From NCBI RefSeq assembly GCF_049898325.1, contig NZ_JAFCXL010000002.1, positions 62,001 through 126,000 on the forward strand: 64,000 bases of DNA, written 5' to 3'. Below are positions 51,432 to 60,574 of this stretch, one piece after another. Both the position numbers and the translations under genes were made by a program. A model generated the notes under the pieces. The model worked only from the letters and a program-made list of their open reading frames with translations. It had not been told where the DNA came from and made no database searches. Each line of letters opens with the position of its first letter. Position 1 is the first letter of the stretch. Source of the DNA: JAFCUW01 sp049898325. GTDB lineage: Bacteria > Pseudomonadota > Gammaproteobacteria > Burkholderiales > Burkholderiaceae_D.

Positions 51432-52640
51432 TTAAAGTGGCTGGGGCAGCCGGCTGGCGATTTCGGCAATCAGGCGCCGCGCCAGCGTCAGCTTGTCGGC
51501 GCGCGGCAGCACGGTGTGGCCGGCGGCGTCGAACAGGATCACGGTATTGTCATCCTGGCCGAAAGTCTGGGGTCCGATATTGCCCACGAGCAAAGGGATG
51601 CCTTTTCGCAGGCGTTTGGCGGCGCCGTACTCGATCAGGTTTTCCGATTCGGCGGCAAAGCCGACGCAGTACGGCGCGCCCGTGGCCGCGGCGCTGGCCG
51701 ATACCGCCGCCAGGATGTCGGCGTTTTCGCTGAACTGCAGTTGCGGCGCGCCGCCGGCGGTTTTTTTCATTTTTTGATCGCTGGCGTTGCTGACGCGCCA
51801 GTCGGCCACCGCCGCCACGCCAATGAACACCTGCTGGCCCGCCAGTTGCCCCATCACGGCGTCGTGCATCTGCCGGGCGCTTTGCACATCGATCCGGCGC
51901 ACCCCGCGCGGCGCGGCCAGCGCGGTGGGGCCCGACACCAGCACCACCTCGGCGCCCGCTTCGTGCGCCGCCCGCGCCACGGCGTAACCCATTTTGCCCG
52001 ACGACAGATTGGTGATGCCGCGTACCGGGTCGATCGCTTCGAAGGTGGGGCCGGCGGTGATCAAGACCCGTTTGCCGGCGAGGACCTTGGGCTGGAAGGC
52101 TGCCACCAGGTCCTCGAGCAGTTCATCGGCTTCGAGCATGCGCCCGTAGCCCGTTTCGCCGCATGCCTGGGCGCCGGCGGCGGGGCCGAACACCTTGATG
52201 CCGTCCTCGAGCAACTGGGCCAGGTTGCGCACGGTGGCGGGGTTTTCCCACATTTCGACGTTCATCGCCGGCGCGATGTGCAGCGGCAGCCGACGCGGGC
52301 GCGCCACGCACAGGGTCGAAAGCAGGTCGTCGCAGGCGCCGTGCGCCAGCTTGCGCATGAAATCGGTGGAGCAGGGGGCGATCAGGATGGCGTCGGCATC
52401 GCGCGTGAGGTCGATATGCGCCATGTTGTTGGCCACCCGCGCATCCCATTGATCGGTATAGACGGGATTGCCCGACAGGGCCTGCATGGTGACGGCGCCG
52501 ATGAACTGGGTGGCCGCCGCCGTCATCACCACCTGCACGCTGGCGCCTTGCTTGACGAGGGCGCGGCACAGTTCAGCCGCCTTGTAGCAGGCGACCCCAC
52601 CGGTCAGGCCGAGGACGATTTTCTTGCCTTGCAAATCCAT
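51432..52640 (-). CDS. coaBC: Phosphopantothenoylcysteine decarboxylase / phosphopantothenate-cysteine ligase
   Basis: A 402-residue bifunctional coenzyme A enzyme. The N-terminal CoaC flavoprotein has GLTGGVACYKAAELCR, the catalytic His in MAHIDLTRDAD and PAMNVEMWENP; the C-terminal CoaB domain has ITAGPTFEAIDPVR and AAVADWR. GGGGGAG lies upstream of the ATG. The coaBC-dut neighbour pair is common in proteobacteria. Confidence 0.96.
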   Translation of the reverse strand: MDLQGKKIVLGLTGGVACYKAAELCRALVKQGASVQVVMTAAATQFIGAVTMQALSGNPVYTDQWDARVANNMAHIDLTRDADAILIAPCSTDFMRKLAHGACDDLLSTLCVARPRRLPLHIAPAMNVEMWENPATVRNLAQLLEDGIKVFGPAAGAQACGETGYGRMLEADELLEDLVAAFQPKVLAGKRVLITAGPTFEAIDPVRGITNLSSGKMGYAVARAAHEAGAEVVLVSGPTALAAPRGVRRIDVQSARQMHDAVMGQLAGQQVFIGVAAVADWRVSNASDQKMKKTAGGAPQLQFSENADILAAVSASAAATGAPYCVGFAAESENLIEYGAAKRLRKGIPLLVGNIGPQTFGQDDNTVILFDAAGHTVLPRADKLTLARRLIAEIASRLPQPL

Positions 52641-52654
52641 GCTCGCTCCCCCGT

Positions 52655-53170
52655 TCAGTTCTTGTTGACGCGCCGCAGTTCGTCGAAGATGAACAGGAAG
52701 GCGCCCACGCAAATGGCGCTGTCGGCGATATTAAAGGCGGGGAAATGGCCCACCGCGGCCAGGTGAAAATCGAGGAAATCGATCACGTGGCCGTACAGCA
52801 GGCGGTCGATGACGTTGCCGATGGCGCCGCCCATGACCAGCGCCAGCGCCCAGCAGAACAGGCGCTGGCCGGCGTGCTTGCGCAGCATGTAAATAATGAA
52901 GCCCACCGCCACCACGCCGATCGCCGTAAAAAAGTAGCGCTGCCAGCCGCCCTGGTCGGACAGGAAGCTGAACGCGGCGCCCCGGTTATACGCGAGCACC
53001 AGGTTGAAGAACCCCGTGATGGCTTTTTCCTGGCCCAGCACGAACATCTTGGTGATGGCGATTTTCGACAGCTGGTCGCACAGGATGATGATGGCGGCGA
53101 TGCCCAGCCATGGCGCGAGCGAAGCGCGGTTCTTGGCAGTGGAGAAGGTAGAGGTTTTTTTAGTGGCCAT
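52655..53170 (-). CDS. lspA: Lipoprotein signal peptidase (signal peptidase II)
   Basis: A 171-residue inner-membrane aspartic protease that cleaves prolipoproteins. Four transmembrane segments are seen; the catalytic Asp pair lies in GNVIDRL and FNIADSAI. NRGAAFSFL is conserved. It follows ileS by 34 bases, the standard ileS-lspA arrangement. Confidence 0.97.
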   Translation of the reverse strand: MATKKTSTFSTAKNRASLAPWLGIAAIIILCDQLSKIAITKMFVLGQEKAITGFFNLVLAYNRGAAFSFLSDQGGWQRYFFTAIGVVAVGFIIYMLRKHAGQRLFCWALALVMGGAIGNVIDRLLYGHVIDFLDFHLAAVGHFPAFNIADSAICVGAFLFIFDELRRVNKN

Positions 53171-53204
53171 GGGGGCTCAGTCGATCAGGCGGTGGTGGAT
53201 CGGA

Positions 53205-56084
53205 TCAGGCGAAACGGCGGGTTTCGCCGGCGCCGAACAGGTTGCCGTAGCAGCGCTCGCACAGTCCCGGATGGTCGGCATGGTGGCCGACGTCGGGGCG
53301 GTAGTGCCAGCAGCGCTCGCACTTGGGCGCGCTCGACGCCGTCACCGCGATGGCTTCGTCATCGACGCTGGCGACTGCTTCGACGCGTGCCTGCGAAGTG
53401 ATGAAGACAAAACGCAGGTCGTCGTCGAGGCTGGCGAGCAGGCGGTATTTTTCCGGCGCCGCCTTGATGGTCAGCTCCGCCTGCAGCGACGAGCCGATGG
53501 CGCCCGAGCCGCGCAGCGCTTCGAGGTCCTTGGTGACGTCGGCGCGCACCGCGCGCAAGGCCGCGTACTTCGCCAGCAGCGCTTCGCCATCGGCCACCTG
53601 CGGCAGTTCCCAGTAGGTCTGGGTAAAGATGGTGTCGTCGCTGTCGGCGTAGGCCTGCGGCGTGGCGAATGCCTGCCACGCTTCTTCGGCCGTGAACGTC
53701 AGGGTCGGCGCCATCACCCGCAGCAGGCTCTGGGCGATGTGCCACAGGGCCGTTTGCGCCGAGCGGCGTGCCGGCGAATCGACGGCGGTGGTGTAGAGGC
53801 GGTCTTTCAGGATGTCGAGGTAGAAGCCGCCCAGGTCTTCCGAGCAGTAGTTCTGCAGGCGCGCGATCACCGGGTGAAATTCGTAGCGCTCGTAGTGGGC
53901 CAGGATGTCCTGTTGCAGCGCGGCCATCGAGGCGATCGCGTAGCGGTCGATCTCGAGCAGGTCGGCCATCGGCACGGCCTGCGTGGCGGGATTGAAGTCC
54001 GAGGTGTTCGCCAGCAGGAAGCGCAGGGTATTGCGGATGCGGCGGTACGATTCGGTCACCCGCTTGAGGATCTCGTCGGAGATCGACAGCTCGCCGCTGT
54101 AGTCGGTCGAGGCGACCCACAGGCGCAGGATGTCGGCGCCCAGGGTATCGGAGATTTTTTGCGGCGCCAGCGTGTTGCCAAGCGACTTGGACATCTTCTT
54201 GCCTTCGGCATCGACCGTAAAACCGTGCGTGAGCAGCGCCTTGTAGGGTGGCACGCCGTTGAGCATCGAGGACGTCAGCAGCGACGAATGGAACCAGCCA
54301 CGGTGCTGGTCCGAGCCTTCCAGGTACAGGTCGGCGGGGAACGCCAGTTGCGTCTTGTGCGAGCCACGCAGCACCGTCTGGTGGGTCACGCCGGAGTCGA
54401 ACCAGACGTCGAGCGTGTCCTTGTTCTTGACGTACATGGTGCCGTCGATACCCAGGTCTTCCGGTTGCAGCGCCTGCCAGGCGTCGATACCTTTTTCTTC
54501 AAACAGCTTCGCGACTTTTTCGATCAGCGCCGGCGTGTCCGGGTGCAGCTGGCCGCTTTCCTTGTGCAGGAAAAAGGCCATCGGCACGCCCCACTGGCGC
54601 TGGCGCGACAGGGTCCAGTCGGGACGGTTGGCGATCATGCCGTGCAGGCGCGCCTGGCCCCAGTCGGGGAAGAACGTGGTCTGTTCGATGCCTGCCAGCG
54701 CGCTCTCGCGCAGGGTTGGTCCGCCATCCTTGGGCGTGAGGTCCATGCCGGCGAACCACTGCGAGGTGGCGCGGTAGATGATCGGCGTCTTGTGGCGCCA
54801 GCAGTGCATGTAGCTGTGATCGAACATCTTGACTTCGAACAGGGCGCCGGCGGCGGTGAGCGCCGCGCAGATCGGTTTCGACGCTTCCCAGATGGTCATG
54901 CCGGCGAACAGGGGCAGCGAGGCGGCGAAGTGGCCGTCGCCCAGCACCGGCGTGAGGATCTGGTCGTCCAGCATGCCGTGCGCTTTGCACGAAATAAAGT
55001 CTTCCTGGCCGTAGGCAGGCGCGGAGTGGACGATGCCGGTACCGCTTTCGGTGGTGACGTAGTCGGCCAGGTACATCGGCGAGAGGCGGTCGTAGAACGG
55101 ATCGGCCTGGTGCAGCGGATGGTGAAAGCTGATGCCTTCGAGGGCCGCGCCCAGGCAGGTGGCGATGACGCTGCCTTCGAGCTTGTAGCGGGCCAGGCAG
55201 GCTTCGACCAGGTCGGCGGCCAGGATCAGCAGCAGGCTCTTGCCGTCGCGCTCGGTCTGCACCAGCGCGTACGTCACTTCGGCGTTGGCGTTGAGGGCCT
55301 GGTTCGACGGTATGGTCCACGGCGTGGTGGTCCAGATGACGACGAAGCCGTCGCCGGCGGGCAGGCTGGGCATGCCGAAGGCGGCCGCCAGTTTTTCAGG
55401 TTCAGCAAACGGAAAGCCGACGTCGATGGCGGGATCGCGCTTGTCCTGGTATTCGACTTCCGCCTCGGCCAGCGCCGAGCCGCAATCGAAGCACCAGTTG
55501 ACGGGCTTGAGGCCGCGGTACACATAGCCCTTCTCGAGCAGCGTGCCGAGCGCGCGCAGTTCATCGGCTTCGTTGCCGAAGGCCATGGTCATGTAGGGAT
55601 TGTCCCATTCACCGAGCACGCCCAGGCGGATAAAGCCGGCGCGCTGGCGGTCGATCTGTTCGTAGGCGTAGGCGCGTGCCTTGGTGAGCACGTCGGCGGT
55701 GGGCAGGTTCTTGCCGTACAGTTTTTCGATCTGGATCTCGATCGGCATGCCGTGGCAATCCCAGCCGGGCACGTAGGGCGCGTCGAAGCCGGCCAGGGTG
55801 CGCGCCTTGACGATCATGTCCTTCAAGATCTTGTTGACGGCGTGGCCCAGGTGGATGTCGCCATTGGCGTAGGGCGGGCCGTCGTGCAGGATGAATTTCG
55901 GGCGGCCGGCACTGGCCTTGCGCACCCGCTCGTAGAGTTTTTTGTCCTGCCACTGCTTGACCCAGCCCGGCTCGCGCTTGGCCAGGTCGCCCCGCATGGG
56001 GAAGACGGTGTCGGTCATATTGACCGGGTATTTGCTCTCGGGCTTCTTGGCCCCTTTTGGGTTCACAGCTTTGGTATCGGACAT
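53205..56084 (-). CDS. ileS: Isoleucyl-tRNA synthetase
   Basis: A 959-residue class I synthetase. PYANGDIHLGHAVNK holds the HIGH motif (HLGH) and KKMSKSLGN the KMSKS loop. The editing domain lies between them, and a C-terminal zinc finger (CERCWHYR and CERCYGN) is present. The ATG at 56084 gives the usual start; an upstream open frame is rejected. A long open frame on the other strand is a shadow. Confidence 0.97.
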   Translation of the reverse strand: MSDTKAVNPKGAKKPESKYPVNMTDTVFPMRGDLAKREPGWVKQWQDKKLYERVRKASAGRPKFILHDGPPYANGDIHLGHAVNKILKDMIVKARTLAGFDAPYVPGWDCHGMPIEIQIEKLYGKNLPTADVLTKARAYAYEQIDRQRAGFIRLGVLGEWDNPYMTMAFGNEADELRALGTLLEKGYVYRGLKPVNWCFDCGSALAEAEVEYQDKRDPAIDVGFPFAEPEKLAAAFGMPSLPAGDGFVVIWTTTPWTIPSNQALNANAEVTYALVQTERDGKSLLLILAADLVEACLARYKLEGSVIATCLGAALEGISFHHPLHQADPFYDRLSPMYLADYVTTESGTGIVHSAPAYGQEDFISCKAHGMLDDQILTPVLGDGHFAASLPLFAGMTIWEASKPICAALTAAGALFEVKMFDHSYMHCWRHKTPIIYRATSQWFAGMDLTPKDGGPTLRESALAGIEQTTFFPDWGQARLHGMIANRPDWTLSRQRQWGVPMAFFLHKESGQLHPDTPALIEKVAKLFEEKGIDAWQALQPEDLGIDGTMYVKNKDTLDVWFDSGVTHQTVLRGSHKTQLAFPADLYLEGSDQHRGWFHSSLLTSSMLNGVPPYKALLTHGFTVDAEGKKMSKSLGNTLAPQKISDTLGADILRLWVASTDYSGELSISDEILKRVTESYRRIRNTLRFLLANTSDFNPATQAVPMADLLEIDRYAIASMAALQQDILAHYERYEFHPVIARLQNYCSEDLGGFYLDILKDRLYTTAVDSPARRSAQTALWHIAQSLLRVMAPTLTFTAEEAWQAFATPQAYADSDDTIFTQTYWELPQVADGEALLAKYAALRAVRADVTKDLEALRGSGAIGSSLQAELTIKAAPEKYRLLASLDDDLRFVFITSQARVEAVASVDDEAIAVTASSAPKCERCWHYRPDVGHHADHPGLCERCYGNLFGAGETRRFA

Positions 56085-56187
56085 GGTTTTCTTTACAAGT
56101 GAATGCGGAAGGACGGTGTGGGCCGATGGCGCCGGCTGGCAGGGGGCCGGCGCGGCAGTGTGGCCAGTGAGTCTAAGCTGGACAGCG

Positions 56188-57159
56188 TCAAATTCGGTCG
56201 GTGGCCGTGAGCGCGCCGGCGCGGCTGGCAAACCAGTCGCGGGCGCGCTCGGCGTCGTTGTTGATGGCGTCCGTCAGGCTTGCCAGGTCGGTGTATTTTG
56301 CTTCGTCGCGGATTTTTTCAAGAAACTCGACCTGGACGAGCTTGCCGTAGCAATCGCCCTGAAAGTCGAATACGTGCACTTCCAGCAGCACGCGGCCGGA
56401 GTCGTCGACGGTGGGGCGCACGCCGATGCTGGCGACGGCCGGCAGGGCGGCCGGTCCCAGGCCATGAACGCGGACGATAAAAATGCCAGCCAGGGCGGCG
56501 CGGTGCGCCACCCGCAGGTTCAGGGTGGGAAAGCCCAGTGTGCGGCCCAGTTTCTGGCCATGGATGACGTGGCCGGACATGGCGTAATCGTGACCGAGCA
56601 GCTGCTTGGCTTGCACGAAGTCACCCGCGGCCAGCGCTTCGCGCACGGCCGAGGACGAGATGCGGCGCTCGCCGTGATTCACTGTTGGCAGGGTCTCGAC
56701 GTGAAAGCCATGGCGTGCTCCCGCTTCCTTGAGCATGGCGACGGTGCCGCTGCGTCGGGCGCCGTAGCAGAAATCGTCGCCCACCATCAGCCACTTCACG
56801 TGCAAGCCTTCGACCAGCACGCGTGCGGTAAATTCTTCGGGCGTCAGGGCGGCGAACTGGGCGTTGAAATGCTCGACGATGACGCGGTCGATGCCTGCTG
56901 CCGCCAGCGAGCCCAGCTTGTCGCGCAAATTGGCGATGCGACTGGGCGCGCGTGATGGGTCGGCCGCGCGGGCGGCGAAAAATTCGCGCGGGTGCGGCTC
57001 GAACGTCATCACGGCCGCCTCGACGTCCAGTGCAGTGGCTGCGGCACGCACACGCCCCAGCAGGGCCTGGTGGCCGCGATGGACGCCGTCGAAATTGCCG
57101 ATCGTCAGGGCGCACGGTGCGCGCGCCCGGTCATTGGGGAGTCCTCGGAATACCTTCAT
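56188..57159 (-). CDS. ribF: Bifunctional riboflavin kinase / FAD synthetase
   Basis: A 323-residue enzyme making FMN and FAD. The N-terminal FAD synthetase domain begins ALTIGNFDGVHRGHQALL (GxFDxxHxGH), with the ISSSAVREAL motif; the C-terminal riboflavin kinase has HVIHGQKLGRTLGFPTLNL and PTVDDSGRVLLEVHVFDF. First gene of ribF-ileS-lspA-coaBC-dut. Confidence 0.96.
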   Translation of the reverse strand: MKVFRGLPNDRARAPCALTIGNFDGVHRGHQALLGRVRAAATALDVEAAVMTFEPHPREFFAARAADPSRAPSRIANLRDKLGSLAAAGIDRVIVEHFNAQFAALTPEEFTARVLVEGLHVKWLMVGDDFCYGARRSGTVAMLKEAGARHGFHVETLPTVNHGERRISSSAVREALAAGDFVQAKQLLGHDYAMSGHVIHGQKLGRTLGFPTLNLRVAHRAALAGIFIVRVHGLGPAALPAVASIGVRPTVDDSGRVLLEVHVFDFQGDCYGKLVQVEFLEKIRDEAKYTDLASLTDAINNDAERARDWFASRAGALTATDRI

Positions 57160-57195
57160 CTGATGTGCTGCCTATTGCTGCAAGCTAAATAGAGG

Positions 57196-57201
57196 ATTAT
57201 A
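57196..57201 (-). promoter_or_regulatory. -10 candidate for ribF
   Basis: TATAAT on the minus strand, 36 bases upstream of the ribF ATG. The -35 is weak at the expected position. Confidence 0.4.
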
Positions 57202-57278
57202 CGGTCAAGTTGCGGCTTTCACATCCCATCTGCCTTGCTGAGCAGGCCGAAGGGGGCGATGGACGTGGCAAAATGCAA

Positions 57279-57305
57279 AAAAGCGCTGCCGAGGGCAGCG
57301 CTTTT
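57279..57305 (-). terminator. Terminator of the tonB operon
   Basis: AAAAGCGCTGCC pairs with GGCAGCGCTTTT (12 bp, GAG loop), with extra T on the minus strand. It lies 44 bases after the TPR gene stop. Confidence 0.85.
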
Positions 57306-57348
57306 GCTCGCGGCATGACGACCTGCATCATGCCCGCAGCGGGGGGAC

Positions 57349-58578
57349 TTAGCCCATCGGGTTATTGATGGCCATGATCCAGTAACGGGCCAGATCGGCC
57401 GTGCCGTCGTTGCCGCCCACCGATTTGAGGGTGGTGATGGCTTGCGATTTTTTACCGGCCACCGCCTGGGCTTGGCCCAGGTGCAACTTGGCATCTTCAG
57501 GGTTGCGCAAACCGCCCGCCTTGATGGCGTCTTGCATGATCTGCAGACCCTTGTCGGCTTGACCCGCTTGCACCAGGCCGTAGCCCATGGCGACCAGGCC
57601 ATCGTTATCCTTGGCCTTGAGCATGGCTGCTTCTTCAGTGGCCTGATTTTTCTGGTTTTCGGCCAAGGTTTTTTCAGCCAGGTCTTTCAGGCGCTGGTGG
57701 CGGGCCGCTTCTGCGCCCACGCCCAGCAAGCCTGCCTTGTAACCCTTGCCGATCACTTTCAGGGCTTCAGCCGGGGCTTTCGCTTGCAGCACCAGTTGGG
57801 CCATCTCGACGAATTCGCTGGGCTTTTTCAGCAGGCTGTTGGCCAGCTTCAAGCGGTAGATGTCGACCGTCAGGCGGTTCGAGTAACCGGGCTTGGTGAC
57901 CACGCGGTTGAGCAAATCGGTCCAGTACGATACTTTCGGGTACGAGGCCGCGAGCTTTTCGATGGTGCCGACGTAACCTGCCTTGTCGCCTTTTTTCAGC
58001 TGAATATTGGCCAACAGACCCAATTGGTCTTCGTTGAGCTTGCCGCCTTTTTCGATGTTACGCAGTTCCTGCTCCGCCTGGCCCAGATTGCCGGAGACGT
58101 AGTAGTTCTGGATCAGCAATTGGCGCAGCGCTGGATTGTCGCGCTCTTTGAGCTGGCGGTTGATGGCGGCGTTGGCCTTGCCGTAGTCCTTGGCGCGGAT
58201 GTACAGGCCGACCAGGCCTTCGGAAAATTTGTCCTTCTCGCCAGCCGACAGGCGGCCCGACGCGATCAGGGTTTCAAACGACTTGGCAGCGGCTTCGTTG
58301 TCGCCGGCCGCCGATGCCGCCGCCGCGCGCACGCGCTCGATCAGGTAGCTCTCGTTGGCGGTCTTGTTGCTGACGTTGTCGGCGTCGCGCAATTTGGCGA
58401 GCGCTTCACGGTTCTTGCCCTGTTTCATCAAGGCCTGGGCGTCTTGCAGGGGCTTGCCCACTTCGGCGCGCATGGTTTCTGCGGCGAATGCGGTCGACAG
58501 GCCGATCACAGGGGTGGCGGCCGTGAAGCCGAGAGCGGCCATCACGAGGCCGAGGTGCGCGAGACGGAATTTTGGCAT
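57349..58578 (-). CDS. Exported TPR-like protein of the tonB operon
   Basis: A 409-residue protein with a signal peptide (residues 1-32, cleavage near AFAAE) and a mostly helical, TPR-like mature part: LMKQGKNREALAKLRDADN, GNLGQAEQELRNIEKGG and similar helix pairs up to the C-terminus. The ATG at 58578 is preferred over an in-frame TTG seven codons earlier. Its place as last gene of tonB-exbB-exbD-exbD suggests it assists the TonB complex from the periplasm; the role is inferred. Confidence 0.75.
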   Translation of the reverse strand: MPKFRLAHLGLVMAALGFTAATPVIGLSTAFAAETMRAEVGKPLQDAQALMKQGKNREALAKLRDADNVSNKTANESYLIERVRAAAASAAGDNEAAAKSFETLIASGRLSAGEKDKFSEGLVGLYIRAKDYGKANAAINRQLKERDNPALRQLLIQNYYVSGNLGQAEQELRNIEKGGKLNEDQLGLLANIQLKKGDKAGYVGTIEKLAASYPKVSYWTDLLNRVVTKPGYSNRLTVDIYRLKLANSLLKKPSEFVEMAQLVLQAKAPAEALKVIGKGYKAGLLGVGAEAARHQRLKDLAEKTLAENQKNQATEEAAMLKAKDNDGLVAMGYGLVQAGQADKGLQIMQDAIKAGGLRNPEDAKLHLGQAQAVAGKKSQAITTLKSVGGNDGTADLARYWIMAINNPMG

Positions 58579-58607
58579 TGTGTGGAATTCTTTCTTCAAA
58601 ATGAGAA

Positions 58608-58628
58608 ACGGCAGGGGATACCTGCCGT
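58608..58628 (-). other. Intercistronic hairpin between exbD and the TPR gene
   Basis: ACGGCAGG pairs perfectly with CCTGCCGT (8 bp, 5-base loop). On the minus strand TTTCTCATTTTG follows, a weak T-rich tail. Confidence 0.6.
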
Positions 58629-58648
58629 GTTCGTTCTACGAATTACGA

Positions 58649-59083
58649 TTACTGAAACTGCTCGTTGCCGACCATACCAATCTTGGTCACGCCGAGACGC
58701 TGGGCCGAAGCCATCACGCCGGCGACATACTTGTATTCCACCAGCTTGTTCGGACGCAAATGCACTTCCGGCTGATCCGCCTGGGCTGACACGGTGGCCA
58801 GCTTGGCGTCGAGCGCCGCACGGTCCGGAACGACAACGCCGTTCCAGGAAATCGTGCCGTCGAAGTCGACATCGATGTCGATGACGACCGGCTCGGTCAG
58901 TGGCGGATTGGACGGGCCGACTGGCAGGTTCAGATTGACCGAATGGTTTTGCTTCGGAATCGTGATAATCAACATGATAATCAAGACCAACATCACGTCG
59001 ATCAAGGGTGTCATGTTCATTTCCATCATTGGTTCCGGATCAGCGTTTGCGCTGGCGGAACCTGAACCGACGTTCATACTCAT
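58649..59083 (-). CDS. ExbD/TolR-family biopolymer transport protein (downstream copy)
   Basis: A 144-residue inner-membrane protein with one N-terminal transmembrane helix. The essential Asp lies in MTPLIDVMLVLIIML. The periplasmic domain is of ExbD type. It differs clearly from the copy just upstream, for example FDGTISWNGVVVP in place of KDGDMYWNQKKL, so the two are probably not recent duplicates. Confidence 0.92.
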   Translation of the reverse strand: MSMNVGSGSASANADPEPMMEMNMTPLIDVMLVLIIMLIITIPKQNHSVNLNLPVGPSNPPLTEPVVIDIDVDFDGTISWNGVVVPDRAALDAKLATVSAQADQPEVHLRPNKLVEYKYVAGVMASAQRLGVTKIGMVGNEQFQ

Positions 59084-59108
59084 GGTGTGTCCTTTAGAAA
59101 TGTTGGGG

Positions 59109-59143
59109 CCCCGTCCCGCCCTGAATGACCGGGCGGGACGGGG
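59109..59143 (-). other. Intercistronic hairpin between the two exbD genes
   Basis: A perfect 13-bp GC-rich stem (CCCCGTCCCGCCC with GGGCGGGACGGGG) with a 9-base loop. There is no T run, so it is unlikely to be a simple terminator. Confidence 0.75.
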
Positions 59144-59149
59144 AGGGGC

Positions 59150-59578
59150 TTAACCCTTGTCAGGCGGTTCGGTGATGAAACCGACCTTCTGGACCCCAGC
59201 ACGTTGTGCCGTATAAATAACCTTGCCGATGAACTCGTACTTGGTTTCCTGGTCACCACGTACATGCACTTCTGGCTGCGGCAACTTGACAGATTCCTTC
59301 TTCAGGAACTCGAACAATTCATCCGTGTTCGCCAGCTTCTTTTGGTTCCAGTACATATCGCCGTCTTTGTTGACCACGATATTGACGTCTTCCGGCTTGG
59401 TCTTGGCAGCCTGGTTGGTCTCGGTTGGAAGATTAATCTTCTGCAACTTCAACACGACCGGGCTGGTAATCAGGAAGATGATCAGCAGAACCAACATGAT
59501 GTCGACTAGCGGCGTCGTGTTGATCTCTGACATGACTGCATCTTCTTCTCCGCTATCGGAGCCGACGCTCATCGACAT
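59150..59578 (-). CDS. ExbD/TolR-family biopolymer transport protein (upstream copy)
   Basis: A 142-residue protein: a short cytoplasmic N-terminus, one transmembrane helix with the conserved Asp in TTPLVDIMLVLLII, and a periplasmic domain ending VGFITEPPDKG. It starts only three bases after the exbB stop, suggesting tight coupling with ExbB. Confidence 0.93.
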   Translation of the reverse strand: MSMSVGSDSGEEDAVMSEINTTPLVDIMLVLLIIFLITSPVVLKLQKINLPTETNQAAKTKPEDVNIVVNKDGDMYWNQKKLANTDELFEFLKKESVKLPQPEVHVRGDQETKYEFIGKVIYTAQRAGVQKVGFITEPPDKG

Positions 59579-59581
59579 GAT

Positions 59582-60487
59582 TTATCCAATCTTTTTGGTC
59601 GCGCCTGCCAGACGGCCAGCTTCGCTGGTCGACATTGCGCCCGAGATCAACACCGAGTGTACGTCAGCCGAGAACGAACGGACGTCTTCCATGGCGCTCT
59701 TGTTACGACGCACCAACCAGTTGTAACCCAGAACGGCAGGAACAGCGACGAACAGACCGAAGGCGGTCATGATCAGTGCTTCGCCAACTGGACCGGCGAC
59801 TTTGTCGATCGATGCGTTACCAGTCATACCGATGTTGGTCAGCGCGCCGTAGATACCCCAGACGGTACCGAACAGACCGATGAACGGTGCGGTCGAACCG
59901 ACGGTTGCCAGGAACGACAGGCCATCTTGCAGACGCGACTGGACTTTTTCAACAGCGCGTTGGATCTGCATGGTCACCCAGGTCGACAGGTCGATTTGCT
60001 CGAGCAGGGCGCCGTCGTGGTGCTGGGTGGCTTTGGTGCCGGTTTCAGCGATGAAGCGGAATGGCGAGCCGTCTTTCAGGGCAGCCGAACCAGCAGCGAT
60101 CGACGAAGCTTTCCAGAACTTGGCCTGGGTTTCTTTCGATTGCTTGAAGATTTTCATCTGGTCAAGCAGCTTGGTGATGATGATGTACCACGAACCCATC
60201 GACATCAGCGACAGGATGATCAGGGTAGCGCGGGGAACGAAGCCACCTTCCCAGACGGCTTTGATACCGAACGGGTTTTCAACTTCTTCTTTGGTACCGG
60301 CTGGCGCGGCGACTGGCGCTGCAGCGGCAGCGTCAGCGGCAGGAGCAGCAGGAGCGGCAGCAGGTGCTGCGGCTTCAGCCGCTTTAGGAGCATCGGCAAA
60401 TGCTGGTGCGGACACCAGTGCGCTCGCTGCGGTCAGCGAAAACAGGACAGCCGCCAGGACTGCGGACAAACGGGTATTCTTAAACAT
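59582..60487 (-). CDS. exbB: ExbB/TolQ-family proton channel protein with extended N-terminus
   Basis: A 301-residue protein. It begins with a signal-like segment (residues 1-31) followed by an Ala-Pro-rich linker to about residue 65, then the ExbB core of three transmembrane helices; TVGSTAPFIGLFGTVWGIYGAL is the TolQ/ExbB signature. With ExbD it uses the proton gradient to energise TonB. N-terminal extensions of this sort are known for some ExbB proteins. Confidence 0.93.
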   Translation of the reverse strand: MFKNTRLSAVLAAVLFSLTAASALVSAPAFADAPKAAEAAAPAAAPAAPAADAAAAAPVAAPAGTKEEVENPFGIKAVWEGGFVPRATLIILSLMSMGSWYIIITKLLDQMKIFKQSKETQAKFWKASSIAAGSAALKDGSPFRFIAETGTKATQHHDGALLEQIDLSTWVTMQIQRAVEKVQSRLQDGLSFLATVGSTAPFIGLFGTVWGIYGALTNIGMTGNASIDKVAGPVGEALIMTAFGLFVAVPAVLGYNWLVRRNKSAMEDVRSFSADVHSVLISGAMSTSEAGRLAGATKKIG

Positions 60488-60551
60488 GCTTCCTCCAAAT
60501 ATATAAAATAATCAGTTCGCTGAACATAGAGACAACGAAAAATCACAGGCT

Positions 60552-60570
60552 GGGACGGTCAAACTGTCCC
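60552..60570 (-). other. Intercistronic hairpin between tonB and exbB
   Basis: GGGAC pairs with GTCCC around nine bases that can extend the stem with one mismatch. It lies in the 87-base gap between tonB and exbB, without a T run. Confidence 0.4.
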
Positions 60571-60574
60571 GGGT

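Noticed and set aside
53004..56102. A 1032-codon open frame opposite ileS
   Set aside because: Antisense shadow: ileS carries all catalytic motifs, and the plus frame has shadow-like composition.
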